Shown here one piece after another: positions 45,730-57,695 of a stretch of 64,000 nucleotides of DNA. Source of the DNA: Sepiola atlantica (Eukaryota; Mollusca; Cephalopoda; Sepiida; Sepiolidae); the NCBI GenBank assembly GCA_963556195.1, contig OY744517.1:86877714-86941713 (forward strand), written 5' to 3'. Under the pieces are notes generated by a model, which ran no database searches, was not told the DNA's origin, and worked only from the letters and a program-made list of their open reading frames with translations. The number at the start of each line of letters is the position of its first letter. The stretch's first letter is position 1. The position numbers and the translations under genes were made by a program.

Positions 45730-46719
45730 TTTTCTTTTTTTAATTGTTGATTTTAATTTACGTACACCTTTTTTCCGCTTTGAAAGACATCAAATATTAC
45801 TTATTATATTCTGACCTGGATTTGTCGCAAAACGATTGTGTGTAAAGAAATGCGAGCAGACGATACCTTGGTGGGGGGACACCTTTTACTGGGCAAGTAA
45901 ATAACTATTTTTAGAATCGTATATAAGGTAACAATTATTTCTTCTTTTTTTTCTCTTATTAACTTTCATTCGTTACTACTAGACTATAATAAATACTACA
46001 TTCAATGTTTATTTAAAATTTTCATTTTCTTTATATTTATTTTTAATGCAAAAACTGTTTACGGTTGCTACAAACCAAAATAATGCAAATTTAATTTATC
46101 TTTTTATTGATGATGTTACTTATCATGTGCAATATATTATTTAAATTAATTGTAGTGATAAAAAGCTCTACCCAAATTACATACTAGGAAAAATATGCGA
46201 CCGGAGGGAGCCTATTTTTGCTAGTATATATAATCGACAGTTACATGTGTGCATCAATATGTATGTGACATAACAAAATCTGTTGTTTCAATATAAAAGT
46301 TTTAGTGACACCTAAGTGTCAGAGATGACCCCAGAACGGAAGTCAACGAAACCATGTGACTTCCAGACAGAGATTTTCTATCTCTTTCCTGGAAAAAGTT
46401 CAAGCAGAGAAGTCGTGTGCAGGGGCCGTCCCGAATCGGGGGGGGGGGGGACGCACAATTTAACTAGATGTAGTGAGACAGGCTATCCGTCTATCTAGAT
46501 GTCTGTCTTTCTCTCTCTCTGTGCAAATAACCGTCTCTCTGATTTTTTTATGTGACTGTTCTTCTATTTGTAATTAACCGTTTTATAAATTAACATCGTC
46601 ATCTGAGTGGTTTTGTCAGCAAACAGATAATACCTAGGTTGCCGACGGGTATAATGGTTTATACTTGGTAAACGAAAGGGCAACATATAACAATATTAAA
46701 TGTGGCTTATCTTAATATT

Positions 46720-46752
46720 TACTGCAGTTTCACATCATGTCTGCTCATCAGC
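46720..46752 (-). ncRNA. hammerhead-like core without stem I
   Basis: Minus strand: CTGATGA (reverse of 46745-46751), a 3-bp stem II (GCA/TGT) with a 7-nt loop, GAAAC (reverse of 46727-46731), palindromic ACTGCAGT and a GUA triplet. The flanking bases do not pair as stem I, and no A or B box lies upstream. It could be a decayed copy or chance. Confidence 0.35.
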
Positions 46753-47096
46753 TCCATTTAATAATGGTTGTACCTACGCATACACGTGTGTAAACCAAAA
46801 GACAGTGATATATATTGCATTAATTCACTATAAACACAGTTTATACCTATATACTCTACACGCGCGTTAACACCTATCCATGCATATGCATAACTACAGA
46901 CACATACTTATATCTATACCTAGACATATATACACAGAATCCCTACGTATATATGCACACAAACACATTTATTACTTATATATTACTTATACTCTCAGAT
47001 ATTAGCATACTAGATACACACATGCATATATAAACATCTACTCACACACATGCATATATAAACATCTACTCACACACATGTATATATATATATATA

Positions 47097-47140
<44 letters not shown>

Positions 47141-47637
47141 CATGCACAACTACACACAGTGACATGCAAACACGTCAATAAATATATGTATACGTACATA
47201 AAGAATATATATAAATAATATATATAAAGAATATAAAACGTTTACACATATATACACATACACACAAAAAAGCACTTATCCATGTTACCATATACACACG
47301 GACGCACACATCTAGACACATTTATATCCTATTTACATACATTCATACACACACAAATATATATACATATATTTCTTTATCAAACTTAAGTACTTATATC
47401 ATTCATTCCTATTAATATGTACGAACATTCGTACCTTTACGTCACTAAATAACATATATACTTTTCGATATCTGCCTATTACTGTCGAATAACACATTTC
47501 CACCTCATTCATCATATTATCCCTCCCCTTAAGGGCAAACAATTACTTAACTGCCTTCTATATACTTACGGTTTCTATTAAATGCCCGTATTTTTTACCA
47601 AGTCAGTGGCTATGAATTTAGAGGTGACTCTACCGAT
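46753..47637. repeat. low-complexity TA/CA-rich region
   Basis: Cryptically simple sequence dominated by TATATA, CACACA and ACATA strings, with purer TA runs at 47083-47150. Confidence 0.85.
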
Positions 47638-48032
47638 ATTCCATGATAAATGCCAGTATACTGAAATCATATGCCCTTAATAGGGTTAAGATGAAAATTC
47701 ATATACACTAAATGTACAAAAGCAAGGAAATTCCCAAATTTTTACACTTTTATTGTCATTAAGGGTATGCGAGCACAACACGGCTATGTATTTTACTTGT
47801 AGGAATTTTTCGTCAGCGCACCTCACACACTTCATCCACTCATGCATAGATATTTATACTGTAGTGATGTGATAATGAAATGGTTTGGTTGTTATGTATT
47901 CATACCTTTAATGACAATAAAAGTGTAAAAATTTGGAAATTTCCTTGCTTTTGTACATTTAGTGTATATGCATTTTCATCTTAACCCTATTAAGAGCATA
48001 TGATTTCCGTATACTGGCATTTATCATGGAAT
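47638..48032. repeat. inverted repeat, 132-bp arms, 131-bp spacer
   Basis: The arms at 47638-47769 and 47901-48032 are reverse complements with only a few mismatches. They contain AACCCTATTAAGRGCATATG and GACAATAAAAGTGTAAAAAT type segments. No coding content. Either a fold-back transposon or an inverted duplication. Confidence 0.88.
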
Positions 48033-48864
48033 GTCACTACTTTTGTAAAGGCTATGCCTCAAGACAATGGTAATTTTTAAGTTTTTTTTAAATTTTCTGG
48101 AAAACTAAAGTATATGGTAAACTGAAATTAAAATGCCATCAACTAGACCCTAGAACCTCTATCTCTGCCAAAAATCAGCTGAATCCATCAAATAGTTGAT
48201 GAGATACAGGGTGGCACACACGTACGTACGTACACACGGATAACACAAAATCACTCCTGACCTTTCTGGATCTCTGGGTTGCCTTGACTAATGATGCTGA
48301 AATTCTACACACGTATAGAACCTATCAAATGAAAATGTTGTGCACAGTTTTAACTAATTTGGTTTATTGGTTTTTGAGTTATGACTGATCAAAGAAATGA
48401 GATTTCTAGCATAGGCCGTTTTTGAAGTCTATTAAGGGATAGAGCCCAATAGCGCCTCCCTTGATTTACCCTGTAAAATTATTAAATACGTGTTAATATT
48501 AACCTTTCTTCTTTTACACTTTTTGATGTACTTTGATTCTATTATATGTTAAATATATCATACATGTTTATGTAGGCAATGAAAACCCTCCCCATCACAG
48601 TATCTTGAAGTATTCATTCTATTTATTTACATTTATTAATACTAGGAACTTACAAAATAAGAACCACTAAGGCAAACAAACTGATCGAGTACATGTAATT
48701 GTAACGGTTAATTCTATATATGAAAATAAGTAAGAATTATGTAAAAGTATTAAAATCAGATCTACTAAGTGTAGTGATTTTGAATAATACAGATTACTTA
48801 AGTACATAAATATAAACACACAAAAATAAAAATAAAATTATCATCTAGTGCGGTTTCTATCCGT
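48033..48864. other. no recognised gene
   Basis: AT-rich. A portion near 48130-48440 has the look of a repeat (GAGATACAGGGTGGCACACA, a run of ACGT tetranucleotides) but its ends are not visible. Confidence 0.4.
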
Positions 48865-49240
48865 TGTGAAAAATTAGTGAGGGAGCTGTTTACGGAGCCC
48901 ACGGTAGAGTTTATAGCAAACCGCTGGTCAAGAAACCGACCGAGTTCTTGAACATTGTTCTTTTCCTTTTGTTCGGCTTTGAATGATCTTTCGCCTCCAC
49001 AGAGCCAACCGGTTGCTGTTCGCCCAGTGATCGCTCGCTGATATAAACAGATTCAACGTGGGAGTGTGTTTGTAATTGGACTAGACGACAAGATCGGTGA
49101 CGATGATGATGATGATGACGTCATCATCGTCATCGTCACCATCCCGGCCTAGGGGAATTCGGATCTATATATTTTTTTATTGCCACTACGACGATCGGCA
49201 CGTGTGGGGGTCACAATCTGGCACCGCGACCAGTGGGTCA
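48865..49240 (+). mobile_element. candidate LTR followed by a primer-binding site
   Basis: 48865-49215 begins TGTGA and ends TCACA, giving TG...CA ends in an inverted repeat. Three bases later comes TGGCACCGCGACCAGTGG, which has the TGG start and position of a tRNA primer-binding site. The block is clearly GC-richer than its surroundings. No gag is recognised downstream and no second LTR was found in the window, so the call rests on the terminal structure only. Confidence 0.5.
49096..49140. repeat. 45-bp near-perfect palindrome centred on TGACGTCA
   Basis: GGTGACGATGATGATGATGA runs into TGACGTCA (49116-49123) and then back to CATCGTCACC. It lies inside the candidate LTR. TGACGTCA is the canonical CREB/ATF binding site. 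Confidence 0.85.
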
Positions 49241-50540
49241 CACCTGTGCGGTTGACGAGACCACCACTGTGCACACATGTGGGGTTTACACAGTAAAAAG
49301 ATCATCCGGACAACACCAGATAGGAACAGCTAGTAGGTAATAAAATCAGTTACATTGCTGTGACTTCATGGTGATTGGATAGTAGGGAAATTGTAGATTG
49401 CCCATTGTTCACCACACTAATATTGATTTTTCAGTAATCACACATTCCTAATTTCTGTGACGTGATGTTTAATTATCACAGTGTACCTACTCTTAGCTGC
49501 AGCCATTATACTCGTACAGTGGTTTCATGATGCTACAAATGATTGCCTATTTTGAAACGGCAGGATACTTCGTGCCTAAGCTGCACAGTTTGAAGTAAAC
49601 CATTGAGGAGAGTGGAATTTCTACAGGGAGACAAATAAAATACTTCGACGCCTGCTTTGACCCATTCATTCACCTCCTCTGCCCAATGTTCAGTAGGGAA
49701 ATAAAAAGTTTCACTCGAAGGTGCACCTCTGATGAGATCTATGCGTTATTCACAATAAGCACGTTTGTAATATATGTTTTATTTTTTTTAGTAATACCAC
49801 TTCTGTTTGGAGTCGTGGGTTTATCGTGATCTCGTGAACTATTTTTGTAAGGTAATCAGCATTCCTGAGTGGGCTCTGCGCATCTGTGACACAAGCCTCG
49901 AGCAATGTTGTCAAGAATTAGTCAAGGGATGAAACCTGCTGATCATCACGAGAAAGTGACGGTTTGTGTAAAGGAATGGACAATCGATAAGCTATGCATG
50001 CTATTACTAACCGAATCTGTGGAACTCGAGAAATAGAACAAATCACTCTGGTGGACATTAAAGTTCCCAAATACGTGGATTTAGATGCTCTTATACCAAG
50101 AAAGTTCTATGTCGATACTATCAAAGACATAGTTAATTAGGATATAATTCTGGCTCGAGGATTGTTGAGAAAATATAGATAACTGACACTGTATTCTGCA
50201 GATTTGTTTTACTAAGTTCTCTACTTAAGTGAAGGGTATTTTAATTTAATTGTTTACAAACTTATTTTTATTCATTTCTGGATGATTTGGCATTATTTTT
50301 TTATTTTAGTTTTCATCAAAAGTTGTTCAGGAATGTTTTACAATAGCATGCTTTTATATCAATAAATAAACAATAGAAGAAAATATTAAATAACTGGATA
50401 GTTTTTAAAATAACAAACAATAGTGTTCGATTTTGATTCTATAAAAACGTTCATTTTGATGATTTGTTTGCTTTATAAAATCGGAGGACCTATGTTTTGA
50501 GGCATTTCCGTTCGTCCGTCCGTCTGTCCGTCCGGATTTT
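49241..50540. other. no recognised gene; possible retroelement interior
   Basis: If 48865-49240 is an LTR with primer-binding site, this would be the leader and a decayed interior. I see no gag or pol motif. A purine-rich 50-bp segment near 49920-49990 is unremarkable. Confidence 0.3.
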
Positions 50541-50544
50541 TCTC

Positions 50545-50995
50545 CGCAACCATCCATTGAATTTCTCTGAAATTTTGCATGAAGTTGTAACTTTGGTCAG
50601 GTTAGAAAGTGACATTCTCCGATTTTTGAAGAAAAATTCTGGTTAGCCCCCCAGGGGGTCAAAAAGCCCCGAAATGGCAAAAAGTGACATTTTTTGTCCC
50701 ATAACTTTTCATCCATCCATTCAATTTCTCTGAAACTTAGCCAAAATATGGAGGCAATTGTTTTTAATACAAAATAAGTATCGCTGACCTTGGAAAAATC
50801 TGGTTCGCGCCCCCAGGGGTCAAAAGCCCCTAAAATGGCAAAAAATGACCCTTTTCTCTCATAACGTTTGATCCATCCATTCAATTTTTCTGATACTTGG
50901 CCAAAATGTAGAGGCAATTGTTCTGGATATAAAATGAGCATCCTTGACCTCAGAAACATTCTGGTTCGCGCCCCCAGGGGGTACAATGGGGATAA
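50545..50995. repeat. about 162-bp tandem repeat, three copies
   Basis: The segment CATCCATTSAATTTYTCTGA recurs at about 50552, 50712 and 50875. Each unit also contains CCCCAGGGGGT and AAATGGCAAAAARTGAC. The minus-strand frame through it is repetitive and without domain. Confidence 0.85.
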
Positions 50996-51830
50996 AAAAT
51001 GCCCCAAATTGCCCAAATTTATTGCATTTTACACTCGCCACATCGAGTCACATACAGAGGGGGACCACGCACGCGCGGCTTGTTTACTATTGTAACGTTT
51101 CTAAAACCGTTGTAAAACAAATTGAAAACAAAAATTAAAAAAAAAATGTTTTTCTTTGTGAAATAAATATGTATATAAATATGCGGATTTGCTTGTAAAT
51201 AATAATTAATCTTAATTAATACTAAACATTATACAAAAAAATGAATTTTTTATACCTGATCTAAAATTAGTTGTCGTTTTTGTTCTTAATCTTTCCATAT
51301 TTTTCATTTGTTTCATAAAAGAAGAAAAATGCCTGAAGTTATATACTTTTTAGGTTTAGTGGATTAAGAACCAACAGAGAAAAGATCAATGAAATCTGAT
51401 TTACTTAAAAAAATAATCTTTTTATTAATAAAATTGTGTGACCACGTTTCGTGTGTATGTGTCTGTTTCTCGCATCTATGTGACTTACACTAGTTGCTGA
51501 CACTATGCATCAAATTTTATGCAAATCTGATATATTTTAAATTTTAAATGAGCTCATGTTATGCCTCTTAAAACCCCATTGAAATTTGAGGAATATTTAT
51601 TAATTGATGTCTAATACTTATTGTTAAAATTTCACAAAAATCGGATGTATCAGAATTTTCACGAAGGACTTCTACACCCTCTTTTCCCCTCTTTGTATCA
51701 AACTAAATATAGCCTACATTACCAACCCTTACTCCTAGAAGCTGTGTTCCAAAATTCATAATGATCGGTTAACTAGTGTAGGAGTGAATCTTATAGAGAA
51801 AAATATATAAACATATACACATACCTAACT
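50996..51830. other. no recognised gene
   Basis: AT-rich, unassigned. Confidence 0.4.
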
Positions 51831-52297
<467 letters not shown>

Positions 52298-52739
52298 ATA
52301 ACATGCCAAATTAACATCAAATCCGAACCAAGACAGCAGATTTTGCACACACAAAAGCCTCACCTCTCTGTGATAGCGTATATATATATATCTTAGTACA
52401 AACTCATGTTTTTCCAAACTTACATACATCATAGCTACTTCTTGTATTTATATGTGTAAAAAATATATGCATGCATGTACGTTGATAGATATTGACAAAT
52501 ACTTGTAGTTCTACATAAATACAAACATTTCCAATGCATAGGCCAAGAAGGATTCTAGCTGTCAATCAAGTTCTCATTGAACAAACATAAGAGTATATGA
52601 ATTACTTGAAATATTCCACTTATTCAATATGCTTCAGATTGTTGGACAGAACTCCAACTTTATTTTATATACATACTTATGTGTGTATCAAATTGAGAAA
52701 GAGAACACGAAAATTAAAAAAGATGAAAATGCAAAACTT

Positions 52740-52746
<7 letters not shown>

Positions 52747-52781
<35 letters not shown>
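52747..52781. repeat. (TA)n microsatellite
   Basis: A TA run shortly left of the large palindrome. Confidence 0.95.
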
Positions 52782-52784
<3 letters not shown>

Positions 52785-52852
52785 TTCAGGTTCGATTATT
52801 TTCGATAGGAATTCGAATCAGAGAGCTCTATGTCCGTTCAAACAGAGCATGA

Positions 52853-53118
52853 ATAAGTTATGAAGTTGAAAAAGACTAGATATACATTCGGATTGTACAC
52901 ATTATAAGTTATTTCGACCGTAACTAGGTCTCCTCGGATGTGTTTCCAACCACAATTCAAACCTCCCTTTCTTCTTGAAAAAAGAGAACCGCTCAGGAAG
53001 AAAGGGAGGTTTGAATTGTGGTTGGAAACACATCCGAGGAGACCTAGTTATGGTCGAAATAACTTATAATGTGTACAATCCGAATGTATATCTAGTCTTT
53101 TTCAACCTCATAACTTAT
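52853..53118. repeat. giant palindrome: 122-bp arms, 22-bp loop
   Basis: The arms at 52853-52974 and 52997-53118 differ at about two positions. The loop is TTGAAAAAAGAGAACCGCTCAG. The right arm passes directly into (TA)n at 53115-53142. Neither arm has a domain. Transcription of either strand would give a long nearly perfect hairpin. It may be a fold-back element or an inverted duplication formed at a TA tract. Confidence 0.93.
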
Positions 53119-53142
53119 ATATATATATATATATATATATAT

Positions 53143-53330
53143 TTCTATTTAATAAAACCACTCCTGAATATACCTTGAGGAAACTTGCATTAATGAGAAA
53201 AAAAAACGTTCACTACAATAAAGAATTCTTAACCTTTAGTATTTTCAGATTCATCATTTTTACGTTCTTGTTGTATTTGCAAATGCTAACGGTCCTCGGC
53301 TTGCAAGGCAACAAGGCCCACGTTTTACAT
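53143..53330. other. no recognised features
   Basis: Short AT-rich interval to the 5S-like fragment. Confidence 0.4.
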
Positions 53331-53378
53331 ACAGCACTAGGTATTCCCAAATAGTTACCCATCTATGTATATAGTAAC
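53331..53378 (-). repeat. 5S rRNA-like 3'-end fragment
   Basis: ACAGCACTAGGTATTCCCAA, then a CCCATC block and a TAGTAAC block, follow the reverse complement of the 3' third of 5S rRNA (ACAGCACCNGGTATTCCCA...CTCCCATCCAAGTACTAAC) with many changes. The rest of 5S is absent, so this is a pseudo-fragment or the remnant of a 5S-derived SINE. Confidence 0.4.
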
Positions 53379-54340
53379 AACATAGATTCGGTACTGGGTG
53401 AGGCGAAAAGACAGCTGACAGTATATTTTCTTCTATCACAGTTGAAAACAGATCTGGCTCACAAAGCCTACTAGTCATTTATGTGATTGTTTTGGCTGTG
53501 CTCTAGTCATATTGACAACATTGAAACAGTCTAGAGCGAGTCGAAAAAGACAGCTGACAGTATACTATCTTCTATTCCAGAGTCAACGATAGATCCGACC
53601 CATTTTCACATAGATCTCGAGTCATGTCTGTAATAACAAACATAAGACAGTCCTTGGACATTCATTGTAATCTTCCCTGACGCGACACTGGCTGCCGATG
53701 ACAGATTGAATTCAGAATAATTTTATAAACTGTCAGATATTTCATGAAATTAACTCTGTATAATTAATATATCTAAAATATAAAACATAATTACATAACT
53801 GACCAGACTATTAAGTGCCTATTTGGTTCTGCTGACCATAGCATTATATCCACATTAATTGTCTTCACACTCTTGTTTTCCTTCTCCATGTAGGTCCTAT
53901 TTTCATTTTTATTTCATCTTTCCATCACAAGATCCTTCCAGTGAGCTTCTTTGATGAGGCTACTATGTACCAACTGAATATATCCATTGATGGACAGTAA
54001 ACGTTATGAAATATCAATCCATTTCAAAATATGATACGGATACTGTTTGATCACATATTTCCCTCGTTCTTTATCTAGTTTCTGATGTAATTTCTCAACA
54101 AAAGTTTTAACATTGACGATTCTAGGGATCTCTTGATTGTTGTTCCTCTTTCTCTCTCTCTCTCTCTCTCCTCTTTTGTTATACCTCACAAACGTACAGC
54201 ATCACAGACAGAACGATAAGATGAACTGGCCTCTGTAACAAATCTTGTTCTGCTTTGATGCGACATAGTCTTTACAAATTCCAAAATTCTTCATCTTACA
54301 TCCATTCTAAAAATAATCTACTTTCCATGTTTACTATTTG

Positions 54341-54342
<2 letters not shown>
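53379..54342. other. no recognised gene
   Basis: A segment AAAGACAGCTGACAGTATA occurs twice (about 53407 and 53547), showing a diverged duplication of roughly 140 bp. A CT run is at 54148-54171. Confidence 0.5.

Positions 54343-54412
<70 letters not shown>
54343..54412. repeat. (TA)n microsatellite
   Basis: A 70-bp TA run. Confidence 0.97.
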
Positions 54413-54414
<2 letters not shown>

Positions 54415-54614
54415 CTTAAGACCTTATCGTTTGACCCTCTAAAAAGAAACGTCAGAATGATAAATTAAAAACTAAGAAAATCGAATGAGATATGAGGGGA
54501 AAAATTGTTTAAGTTGGAGAAAACGATTGAGAGAAAAAAAAAGTAAATCTCTCAACGTTATGGTGGATTTGAATCATTAAAGATCTGCAACTGATGCTTC
54601 AAAATCATTTGTCT

Positions 54615-55257
54615 TCACAGGCTAGGTCGAGAATTGTTAATAGCTAACGCCTCAATAATATTGAGATGGTAGTTCGACCTGGCACTGTGTAAAACAGAAA
54701 ACCACTCATTGGAATACTTGTCAGAACTATTTGTACTAACCAGGTGATTACCGATAGCTGATTCCTGTGCCTGGAAGTTCCCGGATGATCTCGAAATTTT
54801 GTGTAAGCGAATATCACGTGGTATGTGTTGGAATATTCTAATTTCTAATCTTTGGTATGTCTTGCCAACGTAGTCAGCTCCACACTGACACAGGAATTTA
54901 TAAACAACAGAATTCTTTTGAATGGCTGGCAAAACATCTTTACGAAAAGAAAAGAAAAAGGTTTGAGTCGTGTAAACTACTCTCAGCATTGTTGCTGGAA
55001 AACAACGTTGAGTAGAAGAAGAAATCCTTTTAACAATGTCAAGACCGTCAGAACCCAACCATGGGAGTTTCAAATAAATAGGGCAACGTGACGGGCCAAT
55101 AAATTTACCACCATTAAATATAGTAACTTTGCATGCAATGGTGCTTTTTATGATATTGATTGGATATCCATTAGCAAGAAAAATATTAGTAATTTCACCA
55201 AGTTCTGCATCGAGTCGTGTTTGTGAACAAATCATAAGTGCTCGATGAGTGAGAGTA
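54615..55257 (-). pseudogene. Penelope-like element: RT C-terminus and GIY-YIG endonuclease
   Basis: A 206-codon frame ending at 54615 continues upstream in frame into LTHRALMICSQ. It carries the Penelope linker (LANGYPINIIKST, then YLKLPWLGS, RRCFPAT-like RCFPATMLRVVYTT, RKDVLPAIQKNSVVYKFLC) followed by the endonuclease core: VYKFLCQCGADYVGKTYQRL with the CxC zinc-type motif, then RIFQHIP, AIGNHL and a terminal LEALAI-like IEALAI. This is unusually well preserved for the window. It is joined to the RT part at 55258 by a one-base shift in an A run. Confidence 0.9.
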
Positions 55258-55610
55258 CTAATAAGATTTATTTTTTTTTAATCTTGGAGTGAAGGAAAAC
55301 CAATTCAGATAAAGGCCTGTAAACGTTGGTTTTCTATACACAGAGGTTTCAAACGATGAACCAGCTTTAGACACTAAAACATCGAGGAATGGCAGGGAAC
55401 CACAATCCTCGACCTCCATAATGAATTGCAACGATGGATGCAAGTCATAAAGAAGACGAAGAAACTGTTCAGCATCACTCCGTGAGGGAAAACAAGCAAA
55501 AGTGTCATCAACATAACGTGTGTAAAAAGCCGGCTTGGTCACTTTGGAAAATAATTGGTTTTCCAAAAATCCAACGAAAATGTTGGCTAACTATGGACAC
55601 GTTACGTTGA
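55258..55610 (-). pseudogene. Penelope-like element: reverse transcriptase palm
   Basis: The frame reads LANIFVGFLENQLF, then FYTRYVDDTFACF with the catalytic YVDD, LHPSLQFIMEVE, LPFLDVLVSK and VYRKPTFTGLYLNW, all typical of Penelope-like RT. A stop lies just upstream of LANIF near 55605, and the N-terminal RT fingers are not recognisable. It ends at a stop reached only because of the homopolymer shift at about 55265-55275. It is 5'-truncated, and no pLTR or hammerhead was seen next to it. Confidence 0.88.
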
Positions 55611-56576
55611 AGCCATCCATTAACAAAATTAATTTCAATAATAGTTAAAACATTCTAAAATGCTTGGAATACTAATACCTTATTATTACTAGAACCCTCA
55701 CATGGTTCCCGCTAAAATTATTGATGTGATCTTCAAAAATATGATAGAGAAATGACTGACCGCATGTTGTCTGAAAAAAAACATGTCAGATATAACTGGT
55801 ACAGACGTAGCAACAACTGACCTTATTTTGTAACAAGAACACATCAAACATATATGGCATGGACGTAGCAACGATTGACCACATGTTACCTCGATGGTCA
55901 GACCGAAAAGGGTAAAGGAAGATCTGAATTCTGAGTCATGTTTTTATATTAATAACAATGTGTCTAAATTGACCAATGGTTGACCACTTCATTGTCACGT
56001 GATCTGAGACTCTACATAGTTCTTTTTTTATTTTACTAATGGGTAACAACTTACCAAAGCTAAACGCGATATGAGGATAAGAGTTAATGAGATGGATGGA
56101 TTGTCTGTTGAATGATCAACAATACTATGAGAGGATTGAATGGAATAGACAAAATTTGATGGCTCGACAAGTATCAGTTTACATTGGACTTGAAGACGAC
56201 CATATTGAAGGAAACAGAGAAGTAGTCCCATGGCAATGTGTTACACAGATGAGAACTTCTTGAAAAGAATCTCTGTTCATAGAAATTCTGTTTGATTTTA
56301 GGTACACAATAGAAGGAAAGGAAAGTAATTTGCATTGGCGGTAGGAAGACGACTGCGATTGTCCCACAGAAAGGAACTAGAGATTGGAGCGCAGTCGAAC
56401 ACCTTCCATGGAAATAAAGTAGAGTAGAGAAAGACTAGCAACGTTTTATTTTGTGGGATAGGGGCTGTAGAGAAGAGAAGAGATCACCCCCCCCACTAGA
56501 TTGCAAAATCGATTTTGCATTTCGTCAAGGCAAAACAGACTGCTCTAAATGGCATCTCCCTAGATGTTACAGCAGG
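55611..56576. other. no recognised gene
   Basis: GACGTAGCAACRAYTGACC occurs at 55804 and 55862, a short local duplication. The rest is unassigned. Confidence 0.4.
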
Positions 56577-57083
56577 ACTTATATAGGTAGAGGATATGTG
56601 ACTTATGTAGGTAGAGGATATCTGACTTATATAGGTAGAGTATATCTGACATATAGGTAGAGGATATCTGACTTATATAGGTAGAGTATATCTGACTTAT
56701 ATAGGTAGAGTATATCTGACATATAGGTAGAGGATATCTGACTTATATAGGTAGAGGATATCTGACATCTAGGTAGAGGATATCTGACATATAGGTAGAG
56801 GTTATAAGACATATAGGTAGAGGATATCTGACTTATATAGGTAGAGGATATCTGACTTATATAGGTAGAGTATATCTGACTTATATAGGTAGAGTATATC
56901 TGACATATAGGTAGAGGATATCTGACTTATATAGATAGAGGATATCTGACATATAGGTAGAGGATATCTGACATATAGGTAGAGGATATCTGACTCATAT
57001 AGGTAGAGGATATCTGACTTATATAGGTAGAGAATATCTGACTTATATAGGTAGAGGATATCTGACTTATATAGGTAGAGGAT
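56577..57083. repeat. 22-24-bp minisatellite
   Basis: About 22 copies of ATATAGGTAGAGGATATCTGACTT, with a shorter variant lacking a few bases (ATATAGGTAGAGGATATCTGAC). Long and short units are interspersed. The 8-residue periodic frames on the minus strand are artefacts of the 24-bp unit. Confidence 0.96.
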
Positions 57084-57634
57084 TGCATCCATATTTAGGT
57101 ACATTCTGGAGCGGTAGAATGATCCAACAATTTTTCAATCTTAAGAGAAAGTCAGCAATAAGTAAAAAAACGAAACAATAATTGCTGCAACATTTTAATG
57201 ATACATGCAATAAAACTGTCATATAGACAAGGTTTTCGCTTTTTTCTTCAGCAAGCGGATTATTTATTTTCTAAATATTAAATTTACTATCCACATTTTG
57301 ACTTCACTTTTATATTTTATCTTTTCATTCTTTGATTTCCCTTTTTCACCGTTCAAGCATCTTTTCATCATTTTCCTTTCTATTTTTTATCAACTGTATT
57401 TCCCTAAATATCCCAGCAAAATCCCTTTCTTTTTTCTCAAAAGAAAAGGTAACTTTTACTACTATTATGATATATGTCTTTAAAATAATTCTAAAAAAAA
57501 GGTCATATACTTATGCATCAATAAGTATACTTGCTTTTCCTTTTGTATTCATATACATTATGGTCGTAATCAATAACATGAGTTGTAGATGTTATCTATG
57601 CTATTTCAAAATCAATAAACACAATCAATAGATG

Positions 57635-57635
<1 letters not shown>
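57084..57635. other. no recognised gene
   Basis: T-rich sequence with short hydrophobic frames that have no motif. Confidence 0.4.

Positions 57636-57693
<58 letters not shown>
57636..57693. repeat. (TA)n microsatellite
   Basis: A 58-bp TA run. Confidence 0.97.

Positions 57694-57695
<2 letters not shown>

Larger units (their letters stand above)
45043..46224 (+). mobile_element. Helitron-like non-autonomous element
   Basis: Starts TCTATTAATAATGGAGTTTA with TGTCTGTCTG nearby and is preceded by A. It ends GAGGGAGCC...TTTTTGCTAG and is followed by T at 46225. TC...CTAG inserted between A and T is the Helitron rule. It is 1.18 kb long with no Rep/helicase, and contains the hairpin at 45386-45461 and a fragment related to the 36577 fold-back. 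Confidence 0.5.

Noticed and set aside
56627..57104. Repeated YLYKSDIL-type frames on the minus strand.
   Set aside because: Artefact of the 22-24-bp minisatellite; the units of mixed length shift the frame.
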